NCBI GenBank assembly: GCA_001898935.1
Contig: MKVT01000006.1
Coordinates: 1 to 64,000 of the forward strand
From: Paludibacter sp. 47-17
GTDB lineage: Bacteria > Bacteroidota > Bacteroidia > Bacteroidales > Paludibacteraceae
Reading direction: 5' to 3'
DNA: 64,000 nt
A program made the position numbers and the translations under genes. Under the pieces are notes generated by a model. That model ran no database searches and had not been told where the DNA came from. It was given only the letters and a program-made list of their open reading frames with translations. Shown here piece by piece: positions 55,819 to 64,000 of this stretch. Positions within the stretch are counted from its first letter, which is position 1. Every line of letters begins with the position of its first letter.

Positions 55819-55936
55819 AGTGCGTTTTTTTTATACCATTCACACCTTCCGGATTACTCCGCAGGCATTTCGACCCGTGAAGGAGGGAATGATCAGTTAA
55901 AAGTACTGTTCGAATCTTCAGTTCGACAAATCAGTC

Positions 55937-55944
55937 CAAAGATA
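55937..55944 (-). promoter_or_regulatory. -7-like element of the phosphohexomutase gene
   Basis: TATCTTTG on the minus strand, in the 177-base gap between the GH105 stop and the phosphohexomutase ATG. Confidence 0.45.
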
Positions 55945-55995
55945 CAAAAATTTCGCACAAGAGGTAAAACTTCACTACGGCAGAAGCAAAACAGG

Positions 55996-58083
55996 CTACA
56001 TCACGATCAGTTTTCCTACAAAAGATTGTGAATTCGACCGGATCAAATAGCTACCGGGTGCTAACGGCAGGTTATTGAGCCGTACTACCGACTCGCCGGC
56101 TTTGATTTCCGACGAATACACCTCCCGGCCGCTGACCGATAGTACCGATAACCGGTCGCCTGAAACCGATTGATCAGGCAGTATAAGCGTCAGTACGCCT
56201 CCAGAATACGGATTCGGATAAATGAACGATTGCCGGTTCAAAGCTTCCAGTCCCGTGGGCTGATCGTACCGCACCCGCACTTCGGTCAAGCTATTCCAGT
56301 TATCACCGCCGGTTGAGTTTCCATGACCGACAATCTGCACATAGCGGGCTTTGACAGGTGAAAAATTAAAACGCTCGAGACCATTGGTGAGCCCGCTGCT
56401 TACGCCACCCGTCAGCACCTTTTCGTACACTGTATTATCGTCCGACACTTCGATATCGAAAAAAGAAGTACGCTGATCGCCGGCGTAAAAAGCCATATCC
56501 ACTGCCCAAACCTGCTTCGCCGATCCCAGATCATACCGGATCCATTGACCGGTTCCAGGCTGGCTCCAGCGGGTGTTCAACGAATTATCGAGGGTATTTT
56601 GAGGCGTATTTCCAATCTGATTCCCGATAGCCGTCACAGTGATCTGCGGCTCGACAGGATTTAACGGAACCGCGAAATAACCCGACCTGCGAGCGTCGGG
56701 CTCCAGTACGGCATTATTATTCCCCGCCAGCTTATCCGCCGAAATCACATAAGGCCCATAGGGTAAGGGCTTATTGAGCAGCAAGGTCACGGTATACATT
56801 CCATCAAACAACACCTCTCCGTCCACCGGACCATTGTTGATCCTGTAATTAGCAAGTGTAGCAGCCGATCCGGCAGTAAGCACTTCATTGAATTCCAACC
56901 GGATACGGGTAGAATTTTCAATTTCAACCTTCGAAAGGCGAATCAGTTTGGCAGGCATCTCACCGGTCGCATTAGGCAACATCTCACTCATAGCCAGCAG
57001 GAATGCTCCCACGCCGAAATCGGCGGTCGAAGTGGCGCTCACCGTCTGGTACGGATTGGCATTCTCGCCGATGGGTTGAACATACCCCACCCTGCCGTCG
57101 GGTTGCAAGGCCACGGTCGTGAGATAATTCCAGGCTTTTTCTACCGTAGCACCATAGTCGTCCCAGCTGAAAACGCCATTATTCAACCCCCACAAATAAC
57201 CGTAAGTGTAAAAAGCCGTGCCACTGGTTTCGGGTCCCGGTGCATGCTGAGGGTCGAGCAGGCTACGGGTCCAGTAGCCTTCGGGTTGTTGTGCCTGTTT
57301 TAACGCCCCGGCCATGGCCCGGAAACGCTGCAGGTACAACGGACGGTAAGGATCGTCGGCAGGTAAATCGGCCAATACCCGTGCGAAACCGGCAAAAACC
57401 CAGCCCGAACCCCGCGCCCAAAAATCTTTCAGGCCATTGATGGTAGCATGTTTGGGATAAACATATTTGGCATCGCGGTAATACAACCTCTCTCCGCCAT
57501 CGTACATAATACTATCGGCATAGGAGAAATATTCGTATAATTTCTGCAGATACTGTTGATTTCCGGTAAGCTTATACAAACGGGTCATGACCGGCATCAC
57601 CATGTACAAACCATCGGCCCACCACCAATAGTCGCGGTTCGGCGTACTCATCTGATACTCCATCACTTCCCGCGCCCGTGCAATTTTAAAACCGGCCGGC
57701 TCATAGGTATACAAATCGGTATATACCTGAAAACAAATCTGATAGTCGCCGAACAATACATAATCGTTCGATTCGCCATAGGAATATTTCCAATTGGCTT
57801 TGTTGTCGGAACGAGCCCCCTTCCATTCATTCGCTTCCGACCATGCATATGAAAAATCGTAATAGCGCTTATCGCCCGTAGCCTTGTAGGCCGCCATATT
57901 GCCGGTATGATACGCTGCCCGGTTCCAAAACGAATTGCCGTGCACCGGATTTCGATCCTGCCAGTAATCGTTGGCTTTGTGGAGGATACCGACTACTTCG
58001 GTTTTGGACGGAAACCACGAAGCAGCTGTGGCCAGCACCCCTGGAGCGACAAGGAATAGGACGATAAAAATTTTGCGTATCAT
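55996..58083 (-). CDS. GH105 unsaturated glucuronyl/rhamnogalacturonyl hydrolase with T9SS tail
   Basis: The 695-residue product has a signal peptide, then a GH105 alpha/alpha-barrel (about 25-375). Family blocks are YYDFSYAWSEANEWKG, NRDYWWWADGLYMVMPVM with the catalytic Asp in WADG, DFWARGSGWVFAGFARVL and ETSGTAFYTYGYLWG. After it come an Ig-like segment, an F5/8 type C-like domain (about 480-610, RWSQPGTGQWIRYDLGS and RYVQIVGHG) and a T9SS tail (about 620-695). It removes unsaturated uronic acids left by pectin lyases, and fits with the GH78 enzyme nearby. The promoter element TACTTTTG is at 58108-58115. Confidence 0.93.
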   Translation of the reverse strand: MIRKIFIVLFLVAPGVLATAASWFPSKTEVVGILHKANDYWQDRNPVHGNSFWNRAAYHTGNMAAYKATGDKRYYDFSYAWSEANEWKGARSDNKANWKYSYGESNDYVLFGDYQICFQVYTDLYTYEPAGFKIARAREVMEYQMSTPNRDYWWWADGLYMVMPVMTRLYKLTGNQQYLQKLYEYFSYADSIMYDGGERLYYRDAKYVYPKHATINGLKDFWARGSGWVFAGFARVLADLPADDPYRPLYLQRFRAMAGALKQAQQPEGYWTRSLLDPQHAPGPETSGTAFYTYGYLWGLNNGVFSWDDYGATVEKAWNYLTTVALQPDGRVGYVQPIGENANPYQTVSATSTADFGVGAFLLAMSEMLPNATGEMPAKLIRLSKVEIENSTRIRLEFNEVLTAGSAATLANYRINNGPVDGEVLFDGMYTVTLLLNKPLPYGPYVISADKLAGNNNAVLEPDARRSGYFAVPLNPVEPQITVTAIGNQIGNTPQNTLDNSLNTRWSQPGTGQWIRYDLGSAKQVWAVDMAFYAGDQRTSFFDIEVSDDNTVYEKVLTGGVSSGLTNGLERFNFSPVKARYVQIVGHGNSTGGDNWNSLTEVRVRYDQPTGLEALNRQSFIYPNPYSGGVLTLILPDQSVSGDRLSVLSVSGREVYSSEIKAGESVVRLNNLPLAPGSYLIRSNSQSFVGKLIVM

Positions 58084-58107
58084 ACTATATAACTAATATT
58101 GGATACG

Positions 58108-58115
58108 CAAAAGTA
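58108..58115 (-). promoter_or_regulatory. -7 element of the GH105 gene
   Basis: TACTTTTG on the minus strand, 24 bases before the ATG at 58083. Confidence 0.5.
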
Positions 58116-58162
58116 TGCTTTTGAACGGATTCAAGCGGCGAAAATTAAATCAAATAAGTACC

Positions 58163-58936
58163 TTAACGCATCAAACCAGCTACTTTCGCGAGCGTTTCAT
58201 GCGCTGTAAGATCTATTTTCGTAGGCACCACCGACACAAATCCATTGGCCAGCGCCCACTCGTCGGTGTCGGTCGCCTCCGGTTCGTGATTCTCAAATTC
58301 GCCGGTGAGCCAGTAATACGCCCGGCCATGAGGATCGGTTTTCTTAACAAACTCTTTCACCCACTTACCATCGCACTGACGGGCCACCTTCAGACCCTGT
58401 ATGGCCCCTGCAGGAGCATTCACGTTGAGACACACGCCATGGTCGAGTCCATTTTCAAGTACGCGCCGGGCAATGTGCAGCATATAGGGTTCGAATTGAC
58501 TGAAATCGGCATCGGGCGAATAATTGCAGATTGAAAAGCCTACCGAAGGAATACCGTTCTCACAACCTTCCAAAACGGCTCCCATCGTACCGGAGTAGAT
58601 AACGTTGATGGCTGCATTGGAGCCGTGATTAACACCGGAAACCAGCATATCGGGCCGGCGATCGACGATCTCGTGTAAAGCCAGCTTCACACAATCGGTG
58701 GGTGTACCGCTACACGCATAGCGAGTCAGCCCCTCCCGTTGTTCCTGCAAACGAAAACGGATGGGGTGAGTAACTGTAAGGGCATTCGACTGAGCCGACC
58801 GGGGCCCGTCGGGCGCAACTACCACAACCTCACCCAGTTGAGTCATCAATCTGGTTAAAACTGCAATTCCTTTTGCGAAATCGCCATCATCATTGGTAAT
58901 TAAAATCAGGGGTTTTTGAGTTAACATATCGTTCAT
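58163..58936 (-). CDS. surE: 5'/3'-nucleotidase SurE
   Basis: The 257-residue product is a SurE-type metal-dependent nucleoside monophosphate phosphatase. The metal residues are in LITNDDGDF (D16, D17), the Ser site is in VAPDGPRSAQSNALT and the Asn site is in VSGVNHGSNAAINVIYSGTMGA. The length is normal. ATG 58936 is used, and an ATG three codons later (58927) is equally possible. It is divergent from the PagL-like gene, and the 69 bases between them hold two opposed -7 elements. Confidence 0.94.
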   Translation of the reverse strand: MNDMLTQKPLILITNDDGDFAKGIAVLTRLMTQLGEVVVVAPDGPRSAQSNALTVTHPIRFRLQEQREGLTRYACSGTPTDCVKLALHEIVDRRPDMLVSGVNHGSNAAINVIYSGTMGAVLEGCENGIPSVGFSICNYSPDADFSQFEPYMLHIARRVLENGLDHGVCLNVNAPAGAIQGLKVARQCDGKWVKEFVKKTDPHGRAYYWLTGEFENHEPEATDTDEWALANGFVSVVPTKIDLTAHETLAKVAGLMR

Positions 58937-58950
58937 TAAAGAAAATTCTA

Positions 58951-58958
58951 TAATTTTG
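58951..58958 (+). promoter_or_regulatory. -7 element of the PagL-like gene
   Basis: TAATTTTG, 47 bases before the ATG at 59006. It is only 6 bases from the opposed surE element, so the two promoters probably compete. Confidence 0.45.
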
Positions 58959-58964
58959 GGACTT

Positions 58965-58972
58965 CAAAGATA
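58965..58972 (-). promoter_or_regulatory. -7 element of surE
   Basis: TATCTTTG on the minus strand, 28 bases before the surE ATG. Confidence 0.5.
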
Positions 58973-59005
58973 CTCATAAAAACGCAAACGACCCATTTTA
59001 ACGAC

Positions 59006-60295
59006 ATGAAAAAAGTATTCCTTATCTGCCTTTTGACAGTTCAGTGCCATGCGACGCAGGCTCAACAAGCAATTCAATGGAAATTCGACTGGTTGTACGG
59101 CAATATTCTCAAACACACCAAACACCTGGAACAAACGGTGAAGGGACCTACCCAGGGAGCCGAACTGAGCATGGAATGGACCACGGTTCCCGACCTCAGC
59201 CTTCCTGCCCGGTCCGGTAAACGGGCCTGGCCTGCGTATTACCTGTATCCCGATGTCGGGCTGTCGGCAACAGCGCTCAACCTGGGCAACGATACCATTT
59301 TTGGTAACCTGCTGGCATTGTATCCCTATTTTCGTTTTCATTTGATAAATCTGAAATGGATCCAACTGAATTTGAAAACCGGAGCCGGGGTGAGTTACCT
59401 TACCAAAACCTTTCAGGACGCACGCTATTTCGACCCTAACGGAACGCTGGTGCTGGGACGGAGCAATGCTGCCATTGGATCGCACCTGAACGTGTATTTC
59501 GCGATGGGGGGCGAACTAACCCTACCGCTGGGAAAATCGCTCGAACTGGCAGGAACCTTTTCGTGGAATCACGCATCAAACGGCAGCTTTTATCAACCGA
59601 ATTCGGGCATTAACATGCTCAACGGGGGGCTGGGATTCAGGTATTATCCTTCGGCCAACCGGAAAACAGTGGCCAATACGGCCTGGCTGACGTTGAAACG
59701 AACACCGGTCGACCTCCCCGTGGAGGACGCCGACGACAAACGATTCAAAACAGGACTCGAATTGATTATTTCGGGAGGGGCCCGACAGTTGTATTACCGC
59801 GACAACAAAATGTTTCCCACGGGAGCACTCACCTTAGTGGTGTATCGCCCTGTTAGCCGGCAACTCCGGCTGGGAATCGGCGCCGATGGCTTTTACGATG
59901 GGGTTTTTGCCGGAGTCAACAGCGCCGCCGATGCAACACAAAACACCAGCCGTTTCAAGCGTACCTATCTGACCGACGACCTGCTGGTCAACCGTTTCCG
60001 CGGAGGTATGAGCCTTCAGCCCGAACTGATGTTCGGTAAACTTACGGCAGGAGTTCATTTCGGAGTTTACCTGTACAATCCGATCCGAAACCTGGAACCC
60101 TATACCGATGCGATGAACGGCGCTCCCGACAAAGGTATTTTCTACCCCTATGATATAGAAAAAGAGGACGGATGGTTCTACACCCGTGCCTCTTTAAAAT
60201 ATAGTCTGACTCCTCATCTGCTGTTGCATCTCGGATTGAAAACCCATTTGCAGAAAGCCGAATTTATTGAATGGGGAATCGGTTATCGTTTATAA
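59006..60295 (+). CDS. PagL-like acyloxyacyl hydrolase (lipid A 3-O-deacylase)
   Basis: The 429-residue product has a signal peptide ending near ATQAQ and is made of alternating beta strands, as expected for an outer-membrane barrel. The catalytic-type segment [19 protein letters not shown] (about residues 190-208) matches the PagL His/Ser motif, and GGLGFRYY follows. PagL removes the 3-linked acyl chain of lipid A. It is longer than the classic PagL but typical of Bacteroidetes members, and ends with an aromatic-rich strand (IEWGIGYRL). Its 3' end overlaps infB by 6 bases in convergent orientation. Confidence 0.85.
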   Translation: MKKVFLICLLTVQCHATQAQQAIQWKFDWLYGNILKHTKHLEQTVKGPTQGAELSMEWTTVPDLSLPARSGKRAWPAYYLYPDVGLSATALNLGNDTIFGNLLALYPYFRFHLINLKWIQLNLKTGAGVSYLTKTFQDARYFDPNGTLVLGRSNAAIGSHLNVYFAMGGELTLPLGKSLELAGTFSWNHASNGSFYQPNSGINMLNGGLGFRYYPSANRKTVANTAWLTLKRTPVDLPVEDADDKRFKTGLELIISGGARQLYYRDNKMFPTGALTLVVYRPVSRQLRLGIGADGFYDGVFAGVNSAADATQNTSRFKRTYLTDDLLVNRFRGGMSLQPELMFGKLTAGVHFGVYLYNPIRNLEPYTDAMNGAPDKGIFYPYDIEKEDGWFYTRASLKYSLTPHLLLHLGLKTHLQKAEFIEWGIGYRL

Positions 60296-63200
60296 AGTCT
60301 TTTTTACTTCGATCTGCTCGTAGCTTTCGATCATATCGCCTACACGGATATCGTTGTAATTCCTGATATTCAGTCCGCATTCGTAATTGGTACCGACTTC
60401 CTTCACGTCGTCTTTGAAACGCTTCAGGGATTCGAGCTCGCCGGAGTATACTACGATGCCATCGCGAATGATGCGTACCTTGTTGTTTCGTTTGATTTTA
60501 CCCTCACGAACCAGACAGCCCGCCACAGTACCCACTTTGGTAATCTTAAACACTTCGCGCACCTCGACTGTAGCCGTGATCTCTTCCTTGATTTCGGGCG
60601 ACAGCATACCTTCCATAGCCGATTTGATTTCTTCGATAGCGTCGTAAATAATGGAGTACAGACGTACATCGATTTCTTCCTTTTCGGCCATTTTGCGGGC
60701 CGATGCACTCGGACGCACCTGGAAACCGACAATAATAGCGTTGGAAGCAGCTGCCAGCAATACATCGGAATCGGAGATAGCCCCTACTGCCTTGTGAATT
60801 ACATTGATCTGAATATTCTCGGTCGAAAGTTTCAGCAGCGAATCGGCCAATGCTTCAACCGATCCGTCGACATCTCCCTTCACAATGATATTCAGCTCTT
60901 TGAAATCGCCCAATGCAATACGACGGCCCAACTCGTCGAGTGTAAAGTGTTTCTTCGTACGCAAACTCTGCTCACGTTGCAACTGCTCGCGTTTGTTGGC
61001 AATTTCACGGGCCTCCTGTTCGGTGGCCATCACATTGAAGTTATCGCCCGCCTGCGGTGCACCGTTAAGACCTAGAATCAATACCGGTTCGGCCGGTTTT
61101 GCTTCTTTAATGCGCTGGTTACGTTCGTTGAACATGGCTTTAACACGTCCGAAATACGTTCCGGCCAGCACTACGTCGCCCATTTTCAATGTTCCGTTTT
61201 CAACCAGCACGGTCGAAATATAACCGCGCCCCTTATCGAGCGACGATTCGATCACCGAACCGACCGCACGTTTGTTCGGATTGGCCTTCAGATCCAGTAA
61301 TTCGGCTTCCAGCAATACCTTTTCCAGCAATTCGGGAATACCCATCCCCGATTTAGCCGAAATATCCTGCGATTGGTACTTTCCTCCCCAGTCTTCGACC
61401 AAATAATTCATATTAGCCAGCGCTTCCTTGATTTTTTCAGGATTTGCACTCGGTTTATCCACTTTATTGATGGCAAACACCATCGGTACGTTGGCAGCCG
61501 ATGAGTGATTGATCGCTTCAACGGTTTGAGGCATCACGCTATCGTCGGCTGCTACTATAATAATTGCGATATCCGTCACTTTCGCACCACGGGCGCGCAT
61601 CGCCGTAAAAGCTTCGTGACCGGGAGTATCGAGGAAAGTGATACGCTGTCCGTTCTCCAGTTTTACATTGTACGCACCGATATGCTGGGTGATCCCTCCT
61701 GCCTCTCCGGCAATCACATTGGTTTTACGAATATAGTCGAGCAACGATGTTTTACCATGGTCGACGTGTCCCATAACGGTAACGATAGGTGCACGAGGCA
61801 TCATGTCCTCATCGAGATCGGGCTCATCTTCGCCGATCGCTTCCACCACATCGGCACTTACAAACTCCGTGGTAAAGCCAAACTCTTCGGCAACGATATT
61901 GATGGTTTCGGCATCCAGGCGTTGATTGATCGACACAATCATACCAATACTCATACAAGTAGCAATTACCTGGTTTACGGGCACATCCATCATCACCGCC
62001 AACTCACTTACCGTTACGAACTCGGTAAGCTTAAGGATGGTTTCCTGTTCGCGCTCCAGCTGCTCCTGCTCGTGCATACGCGCCGAAAACGAATCGCGCT
62101 TATCGCGGCGATACTTGGCTCCCTTGCCCTTTTTATTGCCGCCGGCCATACGAGCCAGGGTTTCTTTGATTTGCTTATCAACTTCCTCCTCGTTTACCAC
62201 CGTTTTCAGGGGTTTCTTGAACTTATCTCGGTTCAGCTTGGGCTGCATGCCACCGCCACCCTGAGCAGGTGCCGGTTTTTTCGCTCCATCGGCCGGGAAG
62301 TGCTCAATATCAACTTTTTGATTCGTAAAACGTTCGCGTTTTTTCTTCTTCTTAGCATCGTCGGAAGCTGATGCGGCAGCACCTTCAGGTTTCTTCTCCA
62401 GCGTCAGATGCGGCTTCTTGGCAGCCGCCAGCTGACGGTTCTTTTCTTCCCTTTCCTTCTTCTTCTGTTCTTTTGATTTAGCTTTCGGACGAGTCGATTG
62501 ATTGATAAGCGACAAATCGATGGTACCCAACACCACCGGTGTTTTCTCCAGTACCGGTTTGGCCAGCGTGAAAATCTCTTCTTCGCCCTGGTTTTCCGAT
62601 GCTGCGGGTTCGATATTGCTTTCACCGGCCTCCGCTTCGGTGGTCCCGGCTTCAGGCTCAGGCTGTACCTCCTTGACAGCCGGAACCGCTGGCTCCGGTT
62701 TCACCGCCACAATCACCGGTTCGTCGGCTTCAACCTCCACTTGCTCTTTTACTTCGGCAACAGGAGTCGTCGATTCCTGCACAGCTGCCGGTACTTCAGA
62801 TGCGGTAGTCTGCCCTGTAACTTCCGCGGGCTCTTCAGTCCGTACTACTGGTTCAGGCTTCACTTCAACCTCGGCCGGAGGCGGTGCAACTTCATCGGCC
62901 ACTTGCTCATGGTTGCTTACCGGCATTGGAGCAGGTGCAGGTTCCGGAACGGCGACCGCGGGTTCCTGTACCGGCTCTTTTGCTTGCGGTTTATTCACAG
63001 CATCGAGATCGATAACACCCACCTGCTTGATTCCGGGCAACTGATCTTTAGGAATAGTTACGGAAATCACATCCTCTTTCTTCTCTTCCTTTTTCTCTTC
63101 TTTCACCTTACCAAAGCCTTCGATAGCCACAGTGGCCACCTTATCTTTCTGGTGACGTTCCTGACTCAGACGCTCCGACTCCAGCTTGAGCGCCATATCT

Positions 63201-63355
63201 TTGTTGAATTCCTTCGCCAAAAGCAAGTGAAGATCGTCCGAAATCTTCTGATTCGGATCGGTTTCGATCTTATTACCTTTCTTAGCCAGAAAGTCAACGG
63301 CCGTATTAATGCCAATGTTTAATTCTTTACAAACCTTACTTAATCTTATGGGCAT
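60290..63355 (-). CDS. infB: Translation initiation factor IF-2
   Basis: The 1021-residue GTPase places initiator tRNA on the small ribosomal subunit. An N-terminal IF2 domain (about 1-50) is followed by a long low-complexity region rich in Glu, Pro, Val and Lys (about 65-440). The second N-domain (about 450-505) and the G domain follow, with [16 protein letters not shown] (G1, about residue 523), [17 protein letters not shown] and NKVD. The C-terminal initiator-binding domain ends [13 protein letters not shown]. It is 27 bases after nusA on the same strand, the usual nusA-infB operon. Confidence 0.98.
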   Translation of the reverse strand: MPIRLSKVCKELNIGINTAVDFLAKKGNKIETDPNQKISDDLHLLLAKEFNKDMALKLESERLSQERHQKDKVATVAIEGFGKVKEEKKEEKKEDVISVTIPKDQLPGIKQVGVIDLDAVNKPQAKEPVQEPAVAVPEPAPAPMPVSNHEQVADEVAPPPAEVEVKPEPVVRTEEPAEVTGQTTASEVPAAVQESTTPVAEVKEQVEVEADEPVIVAVKPEPAVPAVKEVQPEPEAGTTEAEAGESNIEPAASENQGEEEIFTLAKPVLEKTPVVLGTIDLSLINQSTRPKAKSKEQKKKEREEKNRQLAAAKKPHLTLEKKPEGAAASASDDAKKKKKRERFTNQKVDIEHFPADGAKKPAPAQGGGGMQPKLNRDKFKKPLKTVVNEEEVDKQIKETLARMAGGNKKGKGAKYRRDKRDSFSARMHEQEQLEREQETILKLTEFVTVSELAVMMDVPVNQVIATCMSIGMIVSINQRLDAETINIVAEEFGFTTEFVSADVVEAIGEDEPDLDEDMMPRAPIVTVMGHVDHGKTSLLDYIRKTNVIAGEAGGITQHIGAYNVKLENGQRITFLDTPGHEAFTAMRARGAKVTDIAIIIVAADDSVMPQTVEAINHSSAANVPMVFAINKVDKPSANPEKIKEALANMNYLVEDWGGKYQSQDISAKSGMGIPELLEKVLLEAELLDLKANPNKRAVGSVIESSLDKGRGYISTVLVENGTLKMGDVVLAGTYFGRVKAMFNERNQRIKEAKPAEPVLILGLNGAPQAGDNFNVMATEQEAREIANKREQLQREQSLRTKKHFTLDELGRRIALGDFKELNIIVKGDVDGSVEALADSLLKLSTENIQINVIHKAVGAISDSDVLLAAASNAIIVGFQVRPSASARKMAEKEEIDVRLYSIIYDAIEEIKSAMEGMLSPEIKEEITATVEVREVFKITKVGTVAGCLVREGKIKRNNKVRIIRDGIVVYSGELESLKRFKDDVKEVGTNYECGLNIRNYNDIRVGDMIESYEQIEVKKTL

Positions 63356-63382
63356 AATTTCGTTTTAAATAATTCTTTTTTC

Positions 63383-64000
63383 TTAAAGCTCTTCTTCAAA
63401 TTCCGCACTCAGAATACGCAACACCTCGTCGATGGTTTCTTCTTCGAGATCGGTACGTTTCAATAAATCCTGACGCGGCACTGCAAGAACACTTTTCGCA
63501 GTATCGTAACCAATCGCCTTAAAGGTATCGATTACCCACTGCTCGATTTCGTCGTTAAACTCATCCAGGTAGATGTCTTCTGTTTCTTCGTCCTCCAGCT
63601 CGCGGTATACATCCAGCTGATAACCGGTAAGCATACCGGCCAGTTTAATGTTGAGACCGCCTTTTCCGATTGCCTGCGAAACCTCTTCGGGCTTCATGTA
63701 TATTTCAGCTTTTTTATCGGCTTCGTTGATACGAATCGATGAAATTTTTGCAGGGCTGAGTGCACGCTGAATAAATAAACTGGTATTGTTGGTGAAATTA
63801 ATCACATCGATGTTTTCGTTACGCAATTCACGCACAATGCCATGAATACGCGAACCCTTTACCCCTACGCAGGCTCCTACCGGGTCGATCCGGTCGTCGT
63901 ACGATTCGACAGCTACCTTTGCACGCTCGCCCGGCATACGGGCGATTTTCTTGATCGTAATCAGTCCTTCGTGAATTTCGGGAACCTCCAGTTCGAACAA
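63383..64000 (-). CDS. nusA: Transcription termination/antitermination factor NusA, C-terminal part
   Basis: The last 205 residues of NusA are present and the 5' part lies beyond the window. They start in the end of the S1 domain (FELEVPEIHEGLITIKKIAR), then the two KH domains with VGACVGVKGSRIHGIVREL and IGKGGLNIKLAGML, and a short acidic C-terminus (EEFEEEL). NusA binds RNA polymerase and RNA and controls pausing and termination. It leads into infB. Confidence 0.96.
   Translation of the reverse strand: MFELEVPEIHEGLITIKKIARMPGERAKVAVESYDDRIDPVGACVGVKGSRIHGIVRELRNENIDVINFTNNTSLFIQRALSPAKISSIRINEADKKAEIYMKPEEVSQAIGKGGLNIKLAGMLTGYQLDVYRELEDEETEDIYLDEFNDEIEQWVIDTFKAIGYDTAKSVLAVPRQDLLKRTDLEEETIDEVLRILSAEFEEEL

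Noticed and set aside
61505-63322. Plus-strand frames across infB
   Set aside because: They mirror infB and its low-complexity N-terminal region, so the Ser/Thr/Gly-rich sequences come from reversed Glu/Pro/Val codons.
1-64000. tRNA, rRNA, CRISPR arrays, riboswitches
   Set aside because: No cloverleaf with CCA end, no regularly spaced repeats and no recognised riboswitch core were seen by eye. Short or divergent RNA genes could be missed without covariance searches.

Overview
The window looks like a chromosome segment of a strictly or largely anaerobic Bacteroidales bacterium. Three kinds of evidence agree. First, pyrB-pyrI-flavin reductase-glyA is a gene order I associate with Bacteroidales. 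Second, pyruvate phosphate dikinase and pyruvate:ferredoxin oxidoreductase point to anaerobic sugar fermentation. Third, several large secreted proteins carry type IX secretion (Por) C-terminal tails, and many genes have Bacteroidetes-type promoters (TAnnTTTG at -7, TTTG-like at -33). The T9SS tails point to a Paludibacter/Dysgonomonas/Prolixibacter-like relative rather than a gut Bacteroides. No rRNA, tRNA, CRISPR array, insertion sequence or SusC/SusD pair was seen.

Layout. 1-6.4 kb (minus strand): a cell-surface block with a 948-residue open fragment of a giant secreted protein that runs off the left edge, a gutted endonuclease I, a small ORF broken by a stop, and a T9SS cargo protein. 6.5-12.4 kb (minus): housekeeping genes DUF2520, phoH, glyA, flavin reductase, pyrI, pyrB and yigZ, with glyA flanked on both sides by REP-like palindromes. 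12.4-24.4 kb (plus): a BASS-type transporter, a PlsC-like acyltransferase, ppdK, a DUF4143 ATPase, nifJ and a periplasmic-sensing histidine kinase. 24.4-33.2 kb: a sugar-use locus with a GNAT protein, a DUF5107/TPR protein and an MFS sugar porter facing an AraC regulator and a GH35 beta-galactosidase. 33.2-44.3 kb: a more AT-rich block with a hybrid two-component regulator, a T9SS cell-surface protein and a multidomain GH29 fucosidase. 44.5-58.1 kb: an HD hydrolase, a GH2 remnant, a GH78 rhamnosidase, an AT-rich five-gene cassette, a phosphohexomutase and a GH105 unsaturated glucuronyl hydrolase. 58.2-64 kb: surE, a PagL-like lipid A deacylase, infB and the 3' part of nusA.

The most interesting part is 48,979-54,379. 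A tight operon (polysaccharide deacetylase, two-domain GNAT-like protein, acyl carrier protein, AMP-forming ligase, SDR reductase) sits between two copies of a 67-bp direct repeat that differ at one base. The repeat is the last 21 codons plus stop of the phosphohexomutase gene. The left copy also supplies the 3' end of the rhamnosidase gene on the other strand. This is the pattern expected when a 5.3-kb unit inserts at the 3' end of a gene and keeps that end intact, yet no integrase or transposase is visible. The gene content suggests that a dedicated acyl-ACP is made and then transferred to a sugar or surface glycan; that function is inference.

Genes that probably work together: GH78, GH105 and the GH2 remnant point to rhamnogalacturonan-type pectin breakdown; the hybrid regulator probably controls the fucosidase block; and the MFS porter, DUF5107, AraC and GH35 genes form a second small sugar module. 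Several predicted starts at TTG or GTG coincide with the TTTG of a -7 promoter element, so I moved those starts to the downstream ATG.
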